64,000 nt of DNA, taken from positions 51,722-115,721 of the forward strand of contig NZ_JAERQF010000013.1 in NCBI RefSeq assembly GCF_016734815.1. The letters run 5' to 3'. This stretch comes from Hymenobacter rubidus (lineage in GTDB: Bacteria > Bacteroidota > Bacteroidia > Cytophagales > Hymenobacteraceae). Both the position numbers and the translations under genes were made by a program. The notes under the pieces were generated by a model. That model did not search any database and was not told the origin of the DNA. It saw only the letters and a list, made by a program, of their open reading frames with translations. This document shows positions 7,765 through 16,661 of the stretch, in pieces (the stretch's first letter is position 1; each line of letters starts with the position of its first letter).

Positions 7765-9536
7765 CCGACCGCGAACCCGACGACTTATACGATGCCCTGC
7801 GCGACCGCCTGGCCAACTACGGCCAGGAGCCGCCCGCGCCGCTCTGGGCCGACATTCGGGCGCAGCTACCGCCGCCCGTGGCCGTGCCGCAGCTGCGCCA
7901 GCGCAAGCGGCGGCGCGCCGTTTGGCTGGCGGTGCTGTTGCTGATTGTGAGTGTGTTCTGGCAGTGGCGGTTATCGGAGTGGCTTCAAAAAGTATCTCGG
8001 TCCGAAACTACAGCTCGCTCCACTTCCATTCAGCACACGCAAACCCATAAAGCCCTACGCACCAATCCGGCTACGCAACTACCTGCCGCGGATGGGACAG
8101 CGGTCACTGCTGAGGGCACCTCCACCGGTATTGCCTCGAACAATGGTGGCGCTGGCTTGGCTGCCGGCACTCGCCCGGCCGACCAACTGATGGGTGCGGG
8201 TAGCAACACGGCGGCAACGGCCGGCACGCCGGCACCCGTTCGGTCGGCTACCGGCGCCGGCCGCGCTGCCACCGTGGCTGCTGGTCGGCTGGCAATGGCT
8301 TCGGTTTCCCCATCTGGCTCTCGCAGCGCAGCTAAAACGGCAGCAGGCATTTCGGCCAGGCGCCTGGGCAAGTTCCGGGCAAGCCGCAACGGGCGGACCG
8401 GCGCTGTCTCTCAGACCGAAGCGGCAACGGGGAGCAGTGCCGTTGCAGTGGCTACTACTCTTGCTACCCAGGCAACTTTTGCCACTGCTGGCTCCCGCCG
8501 TCGCGTCCGCTACGCCAAGGCAACCACTCGCCCGGCCGCCGGCCAACTGCCCCGGCCCCACCTCAACCCGCAGCGTCTGGCCACGGCAAAGAATGCGCTG
8601 CCAGGGCCTGCTGCATTCGCGTCAGCAGCAGGGCCTGCGAGTGCACCCGTATCCGAGCTTCCCACTGATGCTGGCTCTTTCGCGGCCTGGAGCCGGCTGC
8701 AGCCGCTTCTGGTGGCACTTACGCAAACAGCAGGAGCCACGCCAACTGGCCAGGCTCAACTCATCGGCCACCAGCACCCGGCCGTGGCACAAGTGTCCCG
8801 TTGGGCGGTGCAGGTGCTGGGTGGGCCGGCGCTCACGTACCGGTATCTGGGCACAGCTTCGGGCCTGAGCTACTCCACTACGCCAAACATTACCGCTGCT
8901 GCTCCCACGGGCAGTACTTCTACCGCTGCTACTTCTTCGGTGGCGGAGTTGGAACGGCCCGCTCTGGGCTACGGCGCGCAGGTGAGCGTGCGCCGGGTGC
9001 TCAACGGGCGCTGGGCCGCGAGCGCCGGCCTTGGCTACGCCGAATATGCCACCCGGCTGGCCCTGCAACGGGTGAGTTCGACAACCGGTTTGCCCTCGAA
9101 TACCATACTACATGCGCTGGACAGCGCCAATCGGCTGAGCGCTGCCAATACCACCATTCACCGCCGCGACACTTACCGGTTTCTGACCGTGCCGCTACGG
9201 CTAAGCTATACCTGGGCGGCCGGCCCCCGCTGGCAGGTCAACGGCCTGCTGGGAATGGATGTGGCGGCCTACCTCGGCGGCAACAGCACCGAGGGCACGG
9301 CCTGCGCCTGCCAAACCCAAAGCTGGGGCGTGTCGGGCAGCCCGTACCGCCGCGTCAGCCTGGGCGCCAGCCTGGGCATCGAAGCCCGCTACCACCTCAC
9401 CGATAAGTGGACCCTGCTGGCCCAGCCCACGGGCACCTACCTACTCACGCCGCTGGCCAAGTCCACTACCTCGCTCTACCAGCGCTACCTGTTTGGGGGT
9501 ACGGCCCTGCTGGGGGTTTCCCACGACTTGCCTTAA
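7761..9536 (+). CDS. Putative trans-envelope sigma regulator: anti-sigma-like N terminus, TM, linker and PorT-like outer-membrane barrel
   Basis: 591 aa in four parts: a short acidic/Pro-rich cytoplasmic N terminus (residues 1-45, with LWADIRAQLPPP), a basic stretch followed by one TM segment (about 52-68, AVWLAVLLLIVSVFW), a long Ala/Thr/Ser/Gly/Arg-rich linker (about 75-340), and a C-terminal beta-barrel-like domain (about 345-591) with strands such as YRFLTVPLRLSYTW and a GYGAQVSVRRVL hairpin. The 4-nt overlap with the ECF sigma gene makes it the probable anti-sigma partner. Spanning both membranes is inference from the layout. The linker has strong codon bias but no recognisable domain. 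Confidence 0.75.
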   Translation: MTDREPDDLYDALRDRLANYGQEPPAPLWADIRAQLPPPVAVPQLRQRKRRRAVWLAVLLLIVSVFWQWRLSEWLQKVSRSETTARSTSIQHTQTHKALRTNPATQLPAADGTAVTAEGTSTGIASNNGGAGLAAGTRPADQLMGAGSNTAATAGTPAPVRSATGAGRAATVAAGRLAMASVSPSGSRSAAKTAAGISARRLGKFRASRNGRTGAVSQTEAATGSSAVAVATTLATQATFATAGSRRRVRYAKATTRPAAGQLPRPHLNPQRLATAKNALPGPAAFASAAGPASAPVSELPTDAGSFAAWSRLQPLLVALTQTAGATPTGQAQLIGHQHPAVAQVSRWAVQVLGGPALTYRYLGTASGLSYSTTPNITAAAPTGSTSTAATSSVAELERPALGYGAQVSVRRVLNGRWAASAGLGYAEYATRLALQRVSSTTGLPSNTILHALDSANRLSAANTTIHRRDTYRFLTVPLRLSYTWAAGPRWQVNGLLGMDVAAYLGGNSTEGTACACQTQSWGVSGSPYRRVSLGASLGIEARYHLTDKWTLLAQPTGTYLLTPLAKSTTSLYQRYLFGGTALLGVSHDLP

Positions 9537-9618
9537 CCCAACGGGCTGCTTGCTTTGGGTTAAACAGTAAATTCTTATCTGATAATCTGATACTTATCCT
9601 CTTTTTCGATTTTACGCC

Positions 9619-10641
9619 ATGAAGCCTTTCGTATTACTATTCTTAGGTGTGGCCCTGCTGGCCGCCTGCCGCAAAGATGACGTAATTGTGTGCGACCCGG
9701 TAGTCGCGCCGTCTTCATTCGCCGACATACGGGCTGCCGCTCCGGCGGTCCAAAGGTTCACGTTCAATCTGGCACAGGCCCAAAGTTTGCTCACCAGCAA
9801 AGGAACCAGACTGGCTTTCGGGCCCAATGTGTTCTATCTGCCCAACAATACCCTGGCCACCGGCCAAGCCGAATTGAGGATACGCGAGGTGTTTACGGTT
9901 GGTGATATGCTGCTGACCGATATGCCGACTACCACGGGCTCGCCCTTTGGTTCCTATAGATTCGGCAACCCTTTTTCTGGACAAGTGCTTATTTCTGGCG
10001 GCGAGTTCAATATCCAGGTGTGGCAAGGAAACAACCGCCTTCGCTTCGCCACTTTTGCTTCACCGGCCAATGGCGTTTCCGGATTTATGCTCGCCTCGCC
10101 GGTGCCTGCCGCGGGCCTCGATACCACGCGCATGCTGCTCTGGAACCAGCCGGCAACGGCCTGGGGTAGTATCGCGCGCGACACGGCCGGCTGGCAGCGT
10201 GTATTTTATCCTACGGCTATTGGTTTCGGCCCCCAAATTCCGGTTGCAACAGCGGCGGGCAATTTTTCGGTCGTTTTACCGCTTGACTCGCTCGGCAACT
10301 GGAATCTCGACCAACTATGGCATGCTTACCAGGGTGCTTCTTCGGGGCCCATTGGCGTAGAAGTGCCATTATCTACCTCTGCCACAGCCACCCGCGTGTA
10401 TGTTCGGCCCGTGGGATTCAATGGCTTGGCGCGTTGTGGCTATACTAATTTCGGAACCGGCAGCCGCTGGTATTGCCTGTTGCCCTACGGTGCCGCCGTC
10501 ATTGCGGTGGTGCTGCAAGAGCGCGGCGGTGTGCTCTACTATGGCACCCAGCGCACCACCACAGCGGCCAATCTGGTAATAACGCCCCCGCTGGAAGCCG
10601 TGAGCGCGGCCGAAGCAGTTCGGCGCATTCGTCTGCTGTAA
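9619..10641 (+). CDS. Hypothetical lipoprotein
   Basis: 340-aa secreted lipoprotein: signal MKPFVLLFLGVALLAAC with lipobox LLAAC, then a large domain rich in beta-type sequence. Segments such as GTRLAFGPNVFYLPNN and GQAELRIREVFTVGDMLL resemble secreted Bacteroidota proteins of unknown function found near ECF/anti-sigma genes. It follows the barrel protein by 82 nt on the same strand and may be co-expressed. No catalytic motif is seen. Confidence 0.75.
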   Translation: MKPFVLLFLGVALLAACRKDDVIVCDPVVAPSSFADIRAAAPAVQRFTFNLAQAQSLLTSKGTRLAFGPNVFYLPNNTLATGQAELRIREVFTVGDMLLTDMPTTTGSPFGSYRFGNPFSGQVLISGGEFNIQVWQGNNRLRFATFASPANGVSGFMLASPVPAAGLDTTRMLLWNQPATAWGSIARDTAGWQRVFYPTAIGFGPQIPVATAAGNFSVVLPLDSLGNWNLDQLWHAYQGASSGPIGVEVPLSTSATATRVYVRPVGFNGLARCGYTNFGTGSRWYCLLPYGAAVIAVVLQERGGVLYYGTQRTTTAANLVITPPLEAVSAAEAVRRIRLL

Positions 10642-10691
10642 GCAGGTTCAGCAAGCAGCCCCGAGCAACCCTTTAACACGCAACGCCCGCC

Positions 10692-11960
10692 CTACAGCTG
10701 TCCCCCAATAACCACGTCACGCACCGGGTTTTCGCCCAGCCAATACGGGATTTCGGCTACGCTGCCCACGTTTAGCACCAGCACATCGGCCCGCTTGCCG
10801 GGCTCCAGGCTGCCGCAGTCGGCGGCGTGGCCAATGGCCCAGGCGGCGTTGAGGGTGGCAGCGGCCACGGCCTCTTTGGGCGTGAAACCCATTTTGAGGC
10901 AGGCCACCGACAGGGCCAGCCACAGGTTTTTGCTGGGGCACGAGCCGGGGTTGAAATCGGTGCTCAGGGCCACCGGCAGGCCGTGGTCGATGAACTCGCG
11001 GCCGGGCGCGTACACCGACTGCCGCAGAAACAGCGGCACCAGCGGCAGCAGCACGGCCACGGTTTGCCCGGCGGTGTGCTGGGCAATGCGGGCGGCGGCG
11101 GCGGGCGTGAGGTAGTCGCAGTGGTCGACGCTGGTAGCGCCCAGCGCGGCGGCCATTTCGCAGCCGCCCAGGTCGTGCAGCTGCTCGGCGTGGATTTTCA
11201 GGCCGAAGCCCATTTTATGCGCCTGCTCCAGGTAATACTTCGACACATCGAGCGGAAAAGCCCCGGCTTCGCAGAAAACATCCACGAAAGCCGCCTCCCC
11301 TTTCAGGTCCGACAGCACCTCGCGCAAAATGAAATCGACGTAGGCCTGCGGGCCCGCTTCCTTGAACTCGGGCGGCACCACGTGGGCGCCCAGAAAGGTG
11401 GGCACCACCCGCACCGGCTGCTGCCGGCCGGCCGTGCGCGCCACCCGCACCAGGCGCAACTCGGTGTCGCGGTCGAGGCCGTAGCCACTTTTGGCCTCCA
11501 GCGTGGTGATGCCGTAGCGCCGAAAGCCGTCGAGGTGGTGCAGGGCATTGGCCAGCAAGTTGGCTTCGGAGGTAGCACGAGTGGCGCGCACGGTGCTCAG
11601 GATGCCACCGCCGCTGGCCAGAATGTCGAGGTAGGACTCGCCGCGCAGCTTGCGCTCGAACTCGTGGGCGCGGTTGCCGCCGAACACGAGGTGGGTGTGG
11701 CACTCCACCAGACCGGGCATCACCACGCAGCCGGTGGCGTCCACGAGGCGGGTTTCGGGGCCGAGGTGGGCCAGGTTCAGCTCGGCCATGGGGCCCACGG
11801 CCACAATTTCGGCGCCCACACAGGCCACGTAGCCTCGCTCAATAATGGTCCAATCGCCGAGTGCGGAGCCGGCCAGCGGGCGGTGCGGGGGGCCGCCGGC
11901 CAGGGTGAGCACCTGCGCGGCGTGCTGAATGAGCAGGGTGTAGGGCGTGGTCTCGAACAT
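10692..11960 (-). CDS. hutI: Imidazolonepropionase
   Basis: 422-aa metal-dependent amidohydrolase converting 4-imidazolone-5-propionate to N-formimino-glutamate in histidine breakdown. Metal and substrate motifs are in order: VECHTHLVFGGNRAHEFERKL (HxH), AKSGYGLD, KIHAEQLHDLGG, DHCDYL and STDFNPGSCPS, with a C-terminal GKRADVLVL. The ATG at 11960 is preferred over a TTG at 11975. On its strand a TAACTTGG box lies 11 nt before the ATG. No hutH, hutU or hutG is next to it; the arginase-family enzyme at 45.6 kb is unlinked. Confidence 0.93.
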   Translation of the reverse strand: MFETTPYTLLIQHAAQVLTLAGGPPHRPLAGSALGDWTIIERGYVACVGAEIVAVGPMAELNLAHLGPETRLVDATGCVVMPGLVECHTHLVFGGNRAHEFERKLRGESYLDILASGGGILSTVRATRATSEANLLANALHHLDGFRRYGITTLEAKSGYGLDRDTELRLVRVARTAGRQQPVRVVPTFLGAHVVPPEFKEAGPQAYVDFILREVLSDLKGEAAFVDVFCEAGAFPLDVSKYYLEQAHKMGFGLKIHAEQLHDLGGCEMAAALGATSVDHCDYLTPAAAARIAQHTAGQTVAVLLPLVPLFLRQSVYAPGREFIDHGLPVALSTDFNPGSCPSKNLWLALSVACLKMGFTPKEAVAAATLNAAWAIGHAADCGSLEPGKRADVLVLNVGSVAEIPYWLGENPVRDVVIGGQL

Positions 11961-12300
11961 GGAAGCAGGCGCCAAGTTAACCAGAGAACGGTTTCAGACC
12001 GGTGTTCCATATGAAGTTAAAAGCCACGGCTGTTGAGAAAATGCTCTTCGCGCGGGCAGCCCGCTACGCCGAAGCACCTTCCTGAACAGCTTTTCTACAG
12101 CCGTTTCGAAGTCAATGTACGTGCGGTCAGTAGCGCGGACTTTGTCGTTCGCGTGCCAGAACGAGCTAGCGGCGCGGGGACGCGAACGATAAGGTTCGCG
12201 CTACGGTATACCGATTCCGAAACCGCTGTAGTAGCGGGCGTAAAAACCGAAAACCGCTCCAACAGTCCTTTTACACTCGCCTTCTTTGCCCGGCCCACCG
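11961..12300. other. Gene-free stretch between hutI and the BLUF gene
   Basis: 340 bp with no credible coding sequence. It holds a probable hutI promoter (TAACTTGG on the minus strand near 11972-11979) and an imperfect inverted repeat of the TAGCGCGGA family (12131-12203). The rest looks like decayed repeat sequence. Confidence 0.6.
12131..12203. repeat. Palindromic repeat, family B copy 1 (TAGCGCGGA...)
   Basis: Imperfect inverted repeat with 24-nt arms 12131-12154 and 12180-12203, outer tips TAGCGCG and CGCGCTA. It shares the outer sequence with the palindromes at 15522-15620 and 42105-42184. Confidence 0.7.
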
Positions 12301-12786
12301 TTAGCGCCGTGCTTTACCACCGGGCAGGCTGCCTACGGCGTGGTGCGGCTCGCCCAGCCCGGCAAGGCGCCCGGCGATGAATTCGTGGAGCAAATTCGCC
12401 ACTACGTCCGGCATCGGGCAGGAGCGCGGCAGCAGGGCCGTGCGGGTTTGCGGGTCGAGGTAAGCGGCCAGGCGATGAAGCACCTCGGGCGATGCCTGCT
12501 GAAACCCCAGGCTCCAGGCGGGAAAGATGCGCTGCGGCACCGCCTCCTGCAACAGGACCCGGAGCTGGGTGTGCCGCTCGTCCTCGCTGATTTGCTCGTG
12601 CAACTGCTCAACGGCGGCGGCTTCGCCTTCCAGCACCTGCAGGATTTGTTGGTCGGCGTAAAGCAACACCCCCGTAATGTTCTGGCTGTAGTTGTAGATG
12701 CGGGCCTGCAAAACCAGGCGCTTGAGCTCCGTATCGCCCAGCAGGCGGGTGGCGGTGCTGCGGTAGATTAGCTGATGAATAGCCAT
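12301..12786 (-). CDS. BLUF-domain blue-light sensor protein
   Basis: 161-aa protein beginning with a BLUF flavin-binding domain (residues 1-95). The FAD-contacting residues of the family can be placed: Tyr8 in HQLIYRS, the Asn in NYSQNITG, the Gln in ILQVLEG and the Trp in FPAWSLGF. The remaining ~60 residues (YLDPQTRTALLPRSCPM... to PGGKARR) form a short helical tail without an effector domain, so it is a short BLUF protein that would signal by protein contact. Its partner is unknown and no adjacent kinase, cyclase or regulator gene is present. Confidence 0.88.
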   Translation of the reverse strand: MAIHQLIYRSTATRLLGDTELKRLVLQARIYNYSQNITGVLLYADQQILQVLEGEAAAVEQLHEQISEDERHTQLRVLLQEAVPQRIFPAWSLGFQQASPEVLHRLAAYLDPQTRTALLPRSCPMPDVVANLLHEFIAGRLAGLGEPHHAVGSLPGGKARR

Positions 12787-12909
12787 GGTAGGAAAGCAGT
12801 ATTTCCTTGGACAGGTAGAGCGCGAGCCCGGCAGGCAATCGCGGCGGCGAATCCGTAATAGTACGTATCAGAAACTTATTGTGAAGCTGTTTGGGAAGGG
12901 TGTTGTTTG

Positions 12910-13007
12910 CCGGTCCGACGCCGTAGGCGTCCGACCGGTCGTCGCCAGAACGATTCCCATACAACCGTCGACCAACAACCGGTCGGACGCCTACGGCGTT
13001 AGACCGG
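12910..13007. repeat. Double palindrome (family G) in a gene-free stretch
   Basis: Two 29-nt arms, 12910-12938 and 12979-13007, inverted relative to each other. Each arm is itself nearly palindromic (CCGGTC...GACGCC/GGCGTC...GACCGG), with a 40-nt spacer. It lies in the 320-bp gap 12787-13106 between BLUF and the GT39 gene, where no coding sequence is seen. Confidence 0.75.
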
Positions 13008-13106
13008 GCGGAACCGTCTTTCTACACAGCTTCTGTGGCAAAAGAAGCTCCAAACTGGCTAATGGAGCGGCTTTTAAAATTCAATAAATACGCAAAACAA
13101 GCTGCA

Positions 13107-14738
13107 CTAATTCCCTGAAGACGTCGGCTTTTCCCAGGCTGCCAGCGCGGTGCGCCACTCGCGGCGCACCTGGTTGTGCAGGACGCTGTCGGGCCGGATG
13201 CCGATGGTGATGGCGGTGCCCCGCTCGCGGGCATACGGGTCGGCCACGGCGGCAAACCGGCGCCAGGAAGCAAAGTGGGCCGCCAGGGCTTCGTCCGGCT
13301 CGTCGTCGACGACAATGATGGCTTGCTCCGTACCCAGCGCCGGCTGCCAATACAGAAAGCTGCCGTTGAAGCTGTTAGCCGCGGGCAGGCCCTGGCCGTG
13401 GTTGAAGTAATTGATGGCGCTGGCCTGCCCGTAGTTGGCGCATTGGATGAGCGTGTGGGCTTGCAGCGCCGCGGGCAGGCTGTGGTAGGCGGCGCGGGTT
13501 TTGCGGGCCAGTTCGCGCCAGCCGCGCATGTCGGCGTAGTCCTGGGGCAGGTTGTGGTCCTGGCCATCTTCCCAGCGGTAGAGGCCCAGGCTGGCAAAGC
13601 GGGGCCGCAGGGCGGCCATCTCGGCCGGCCCGCGCAGCGGGTAGATGAAGGGCACTATGGGCAACAGCAGCAGCACGGGCAGGGCCACCAGCACCAGCTG
13701 GAGCGCCATTTTGGGGGAGGAGTAACGGGGTTGCCCAAGCGGTAGTCGCGGGTTGAAACGAGTCATTCGCCCCACATTTGCCAATGGCTCGGAGGGGTTG
13801 GCATGCTGGGAATGCCCCAGCAGCAGCTCCCACCACCGCGCCCCAAAGCTGAACAACACCGGGTAGTAGCCCAGGGCGTAATAGTCCTTGCCGTGCAGGG
13901 CAAACAGCAGGCCCACGCCCAGCACCACCACTAGGCCCACCGCCCGATAGGGCCGAAACGTGCTGCCCAGCAACAGCGCCAGCAGCCCCGGCACCCACAC
14001 CCAGAGCGCCGCCACGCACATCAGCAGTTGCGCCTTCCAGAAATCGACGGCCGAAACGTGCACCAGCTGGCTGTCGTGCAGCAGCTGCATGTGGTGCCGG
14101 AAGGGAATGCCGTGGCTGATTTGCCAGGCCAGATTTGGCCCCCAAACCAACAGCGCCAGTCCCGCCGCGCCCAAGAAATGGCGGTTCAGGAACAACCGGC
14201 GCCAGGGCGTGAGCAGCAGCGCCCCACCCAGCGCCGCGATGAAAAACAGCGTGGTGTACTTGTTCAGCAGGCTCAGCCCCAGCCCTAACCCCAGCAAATA
14301 CAGGTCCCGTGGATTTTCCTCCTGAAAATACCGCACCAGCCAATACAGGCAAAACACGAAGCCAAATACCTCAAACGAGTTGGGCTGAAACAACAGGTTG
14401 AGCCGCGCGAAAGCCGTGCCCAGGTAGCAGGTGCCGGCCAGCGCCGTGGCAAACCAGCCGCCGCCCAGGCGCTGCGCCAGCCGCATCACGAGGTAGAGCG
14501 TGGCCGCGCCCCACAGGTAGGGCCAGAACCTCACCCAGCCTTCCCCGCCGCCCAGCGCCATGCTTACCCAGCCCTGCGCCGCAATGAGCGGCGGCACCTC
14601 CAGGTAGCCCCAGGCCGGGTGCATGCCTTGGTTCAGATAGAGGTATTCATCGCGGTGCAGGTCGTAGGCGGGGCTGCTGAGGAAGTACCCGGAAGCAAAC
14701 TTGAGCAGGGCAAAGGCAAGGGGCAGCAGGCGTTTCAT
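13107..14738 (-). CDS. GT39/ArnT-like membrane glycosyltransferase
   Basis: 543-aa polytopic inner-membrane protein with about 11 TM segments followed by a C-terminal periplasmic domain (about residues 380-543). The first periplasmic loop carries the GT39-type acidic motif YDLHRDEYLYLNQG followed by GYLEVPPL, as in PMT/ArnT enzymes that use polyprenyl-phosphate sugars. Acceptor and sugar are unknown. A polyprenol-phosphate mannosyltransferase that could supply the donor is encoded at 51136-51876, unlinked. The ATG at 14738 is preferred to a TTG three codons earlier. Confidence 0.85.
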   Translation of the reverse strand: MKRLLPLAFALLKFASGYFLSSPAYDLHRDEYLYLNQGMHPAWGYLEVPPLIAAQGWVSMALGGGEGWVRFWPYLWGAATLYLVMRLAQRLGGGWFATALAGTCYLGTAFARLNLLFQPNSFEVFGFVFCLYWLVRYFQEENPRDLYLLGLGLGLSLLNKYTTLFFIAALGGALLLTPWRRLFLNRHFLGAAGLALLVWGPNLAWQISHGIPFRHHMQLLHDSQLVHVSAVDFWKAQLLMCVAALWVWVPGLLALLLGSTFRPYRAVGLVVVLGVGLLFALHGKDYYALGYYPVLFSFGARWWELLLGHSQHANPSEPLANVGRMTRFNPRLPLGQPRYSSPKMALQLVLVALPVLLLLPIVPFIYPLRGPAEMAALRPRFASLGLYRWEDGQDHNLPQDYADMRGWRELARKTRAAYHSLPAALQAHTLIQCANYGQASAINYFNHGQGLPAANSFNGSFLYWQPALGTEQAIIVVDDEPDEALAAHFASWRRFAAVADPYARERGTAITIGIRPDSVLHNQVRREWRTALAAWEKPTSSGN

Positions 14739-14853
14739 GGACGGCAAGGTAGGGCGGCAGGGGCATTTTTCGCCGTAGGCTGCCCTGCTTTCATGCTCGG
14801 CTACAGGGGGCCATTTTTTTGCTCACCGGTTGGATTGGCTTGCTTCGGCACTT

Positions 14854-14861
14854 TACTTTTA
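14854..14861 (+). promoter_or_regulatory. -7 box (TACTTTTA) of zinc-ribbon gene
   Basis: Near match to TAnnTTTG with a TTG about 16 nt upstream (14835-14837); 44 nt before the ATG at 14906. Confidence 0.35.
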
Positions 14862-14905
14862 GCCTTCCACTGTTGCCATTTTTCGTTGCCCGACTCCTAC
14901 CCTAC

Positions 14906-15523
14906 ATGGTTATTTACGGATTAAACACCACTCCCCTGCGCACCGAGCCCTTGCTGGGGGTGCCCTGCCCGTCCTGCGCAACGCCCAACAAATTGCAGGT
15001 GAGCATTGCCGGCCGCTACGCCCACGCCTACTGGATTCCTTTTTTTCCATTCGGAAAAATTGCTACGGCTTCTTGCACCCACTGCGGCCTGTCCTTGCAG
15101 GGCAAGGCGCTACCCGAGGCCGCCCAGGAGCAGGCCCGCGACCTCAAAAAGCAAACGTCGCTGCCGCTCTGGACGTGGTCGGGAATGGGGTTGCTGGCAG
15201 CGGGGCTACTGTGGGCCTCCATCGCCGGCCGCCACCATGCCCAAGCCGAGGCGGGCTACCTGGCCGCGCCCCACCCGGGCGACATCTACACGGTGCGCGC
15301 AAACGACAAAGCCACCGATTACTCGCTCCTGAAGGTGGTGGACGTGAAAGGCAAAACCGTGGACGTAGTGGCCAACGAGTACCAAATCGACAACAGCCAC
15401 CCGCTCGACGAGCTCAACTCGCCGGCCAAGTACAGCAAAACGCCCTACCCTCTCACCCAGTTTGAGCTGCAAATTATGAAAAACAAAGGCCAGCTCACCA
15501 GCGTGGACCGGCCGGAAGAATAA
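14906..15523 (+). CDS. Zinc-ribbon membrane protein of unknown function
   Basis: 205 aa. An N-terminal zinc ribbon is formed by CPSC (about residue 21) and CTHC (about residue 60). A single TM segment follows at about 95-112 (TWSGMGLLAAGLLWASIAG), then an extracytoplasmic domain (PGDIYTVRANDKATDYSLLKVVDVKGKTVDVVANEYQ in outline) resembling a small SH3-like barrel. The start ATG at 14906 removes an upstream open stretch that lacks the ribbon. The TAA stop sits in the arm of a palindrome shared with the convergent esterase gene. No function is known. Confidence 0.75.
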   Translation: MVIYGLNTTPLRTEPLLGVPCPSCATPNKLQVSIAGRYAHAYWIPFFPFGKIATASCTHCGLSLQGKALPEAAQEQARDLKKQTSLPLWTWSGMGLLAAGLLWASIAGRHHAQAEAGYLAAPHPGDIYTVRANDKATDYSLLKVVDVKGKTVDVVANEYQIDNSHPLDELNSPAKYSKTPYPLTQFELQIMKNKGQLTSVDRPEE

Positions 15524-15620
15524 CGAGCCGTAGCGCGGATTTTGCAGCCCGCGTGTCCACGTCATGGCGCGGGTTTCTGTTGGGGACACGCGGACTACAA
15601 AATCCGCGCTACGGCTCGTT
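15522..15620. repeat. Palindromic repeat, family B copy 2, spanning two convergent stop codons
   Basis: Near-perfect inverted repeat: left arm 15522-15558, right arm 15582-15620, outer tips AACGAGCCGTAGCGCGGA and its complement. The left tip contains the end of the TAA stop of the zinc-ribbon gene and the right tip encodes Asn-Glu-Pro-stop of the esterase gene. It may act as a bidirectional terminator. Confidence 0.85.
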
Positions 15621-16610
15621 CAGCAGCCCGGCCCAACGCAGGAAGTCGTCACCCACTTGGTCCCAGTAGAAATCCTTGTAGTCTATCTGGCCATTCTTGA
15701 CGCCGAAAAAGTTGTGTTCCCGGCCAGCGTATTCGCGGAAAGTGAAGTTGGTGCGGTGCTGCCGAATGGCCTCCAGGCGCAGGAAATCGTCGCCGGCCAC
15801 GCCTCTGTCGAGGGTGCCGAAGCCGATGAACATGGGCACTTTCGTGCGCAGCAGCACCGGCATTTGCGACACCCCGAAGCCGATGCTGTTGCGCGGGTCG
15901 TCGCCTTGGCAGTCGGCAATGGTGGGGTCGGCCACCACCTGCTGCCAGCGGCGGAAAATCCAGCCCACGGCTGCCGTATCGGCCGCCTGCCGGTCCTGGG
16001 CCAGCATCGACATGTTGCGGCCTAGCGGGTTGCCGCTCAGGTACACGGCGTGGCTCACTAGGCCGGGCACAGCGGCCAGGTGGGCCACGATGGCGCTGCC
16101 CTCGGAGTGCCCGCCCACCACCACGTGCCCGGCGTCCACCCACGGCTGCTTCTTGAAATAGCGCAGCAGGGCCATGTCGCGCCGCACGTAGTAGTCGAGG
16201 TAATTACGGGCGCAGTAGTAGGCCGGCGGCTGGCGCTCACGAAACATTTCGTTGGCGTTCTGCCCGGTCACATCAGCCGTCAGCGGCAGGCCGGGCTTGC
16301 TGATGATGACCAGGTGGCAGCGTTCGAGCACCTTTTTGGGGTGGAAGGGAAACACCGGAAAAGCGCCGTGCTGGTCGTAGAGCACCAGCGGCGTGGGCAG
16401 CGAGCCCTGCACCCACAGCAACAGCGGCTTCTTCAACTGCTCCTCGCCGGGCTTCGAGAGCAGCAGCACCTGCACGCTGTCGCGCCCGAACATCACCACC
16501 ACCTGGCGGTAGCCAAACTCCGCTGGCGTGCGCGCCGCGGCCTTGCTTTGGGCACGAGCCGGCGCCGACAGCCCCGCCAGCAGCAGTAGAAACAGAACCA
16601 AAACGCGCAT
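15609..16610 (-). CDS. Secreted alpha/beta-hydrolase (prolyl-oligopeptidase-like esterase)
   Basis: 333 aa with a signal peptide (MRVLVLFLLLLAGLSAPARAQ). The nucleophile elbow is GGHSEG (Ser), a late Asp lies in FGTLDRGVAGDD, and the catalytic His is probably in GREHNFFG, giving a complete Ser-Asp-His triad in the usual order. It is exported to the periplasm; the substrate is unknown. The last three residues and the stop codon (TAG) come from the arm of a dispersed palindrome, so the native C terminus may have been changed. The start at 16610 places the signal peptide first. Confidence 0.82.
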   Translation of the reverse strand: MRVLVLFLLLLAGLSAPARAQSKAAARTPAEFGYRQVVVMFGRDSVQVLLLSKPGEEQLKKPLLLWVQGSLPTPLVLYDQHGAFPVFPFHPKKVLERCHLVIISKPGLPLTADVTGQNANEMFRERQPPAYYCARNYLDYYVRRDMALLRYFKKQPWVDAGHVVVGGHSEGSAIVAHLAAVPGLVSHAVYLSGNPLGRNMSMLAQDRQAADTAAVGWIFRRWQQVVADPTIADCQGDDPRNSIGFGVSQMPVLLRTKVPMFIGFGTLDRGVAGDDFLRLEAIRQHRTNFTFREYAGREHNFFGVKNGQIDYKDFYWDQVGDDFLRWAGLLNEP

Positions 16611-16661
16611 ATTTTCTTCCGGCAATGCCCGAAGCGGCAGTGCCAGGGCGGCGCAAGGACC

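Noticed and set aside
10827..12014. 395-codon frame antisense to hutI
   Set aside because: Shadow frame; hutI on the other strand has all amidohydrolase motifs.
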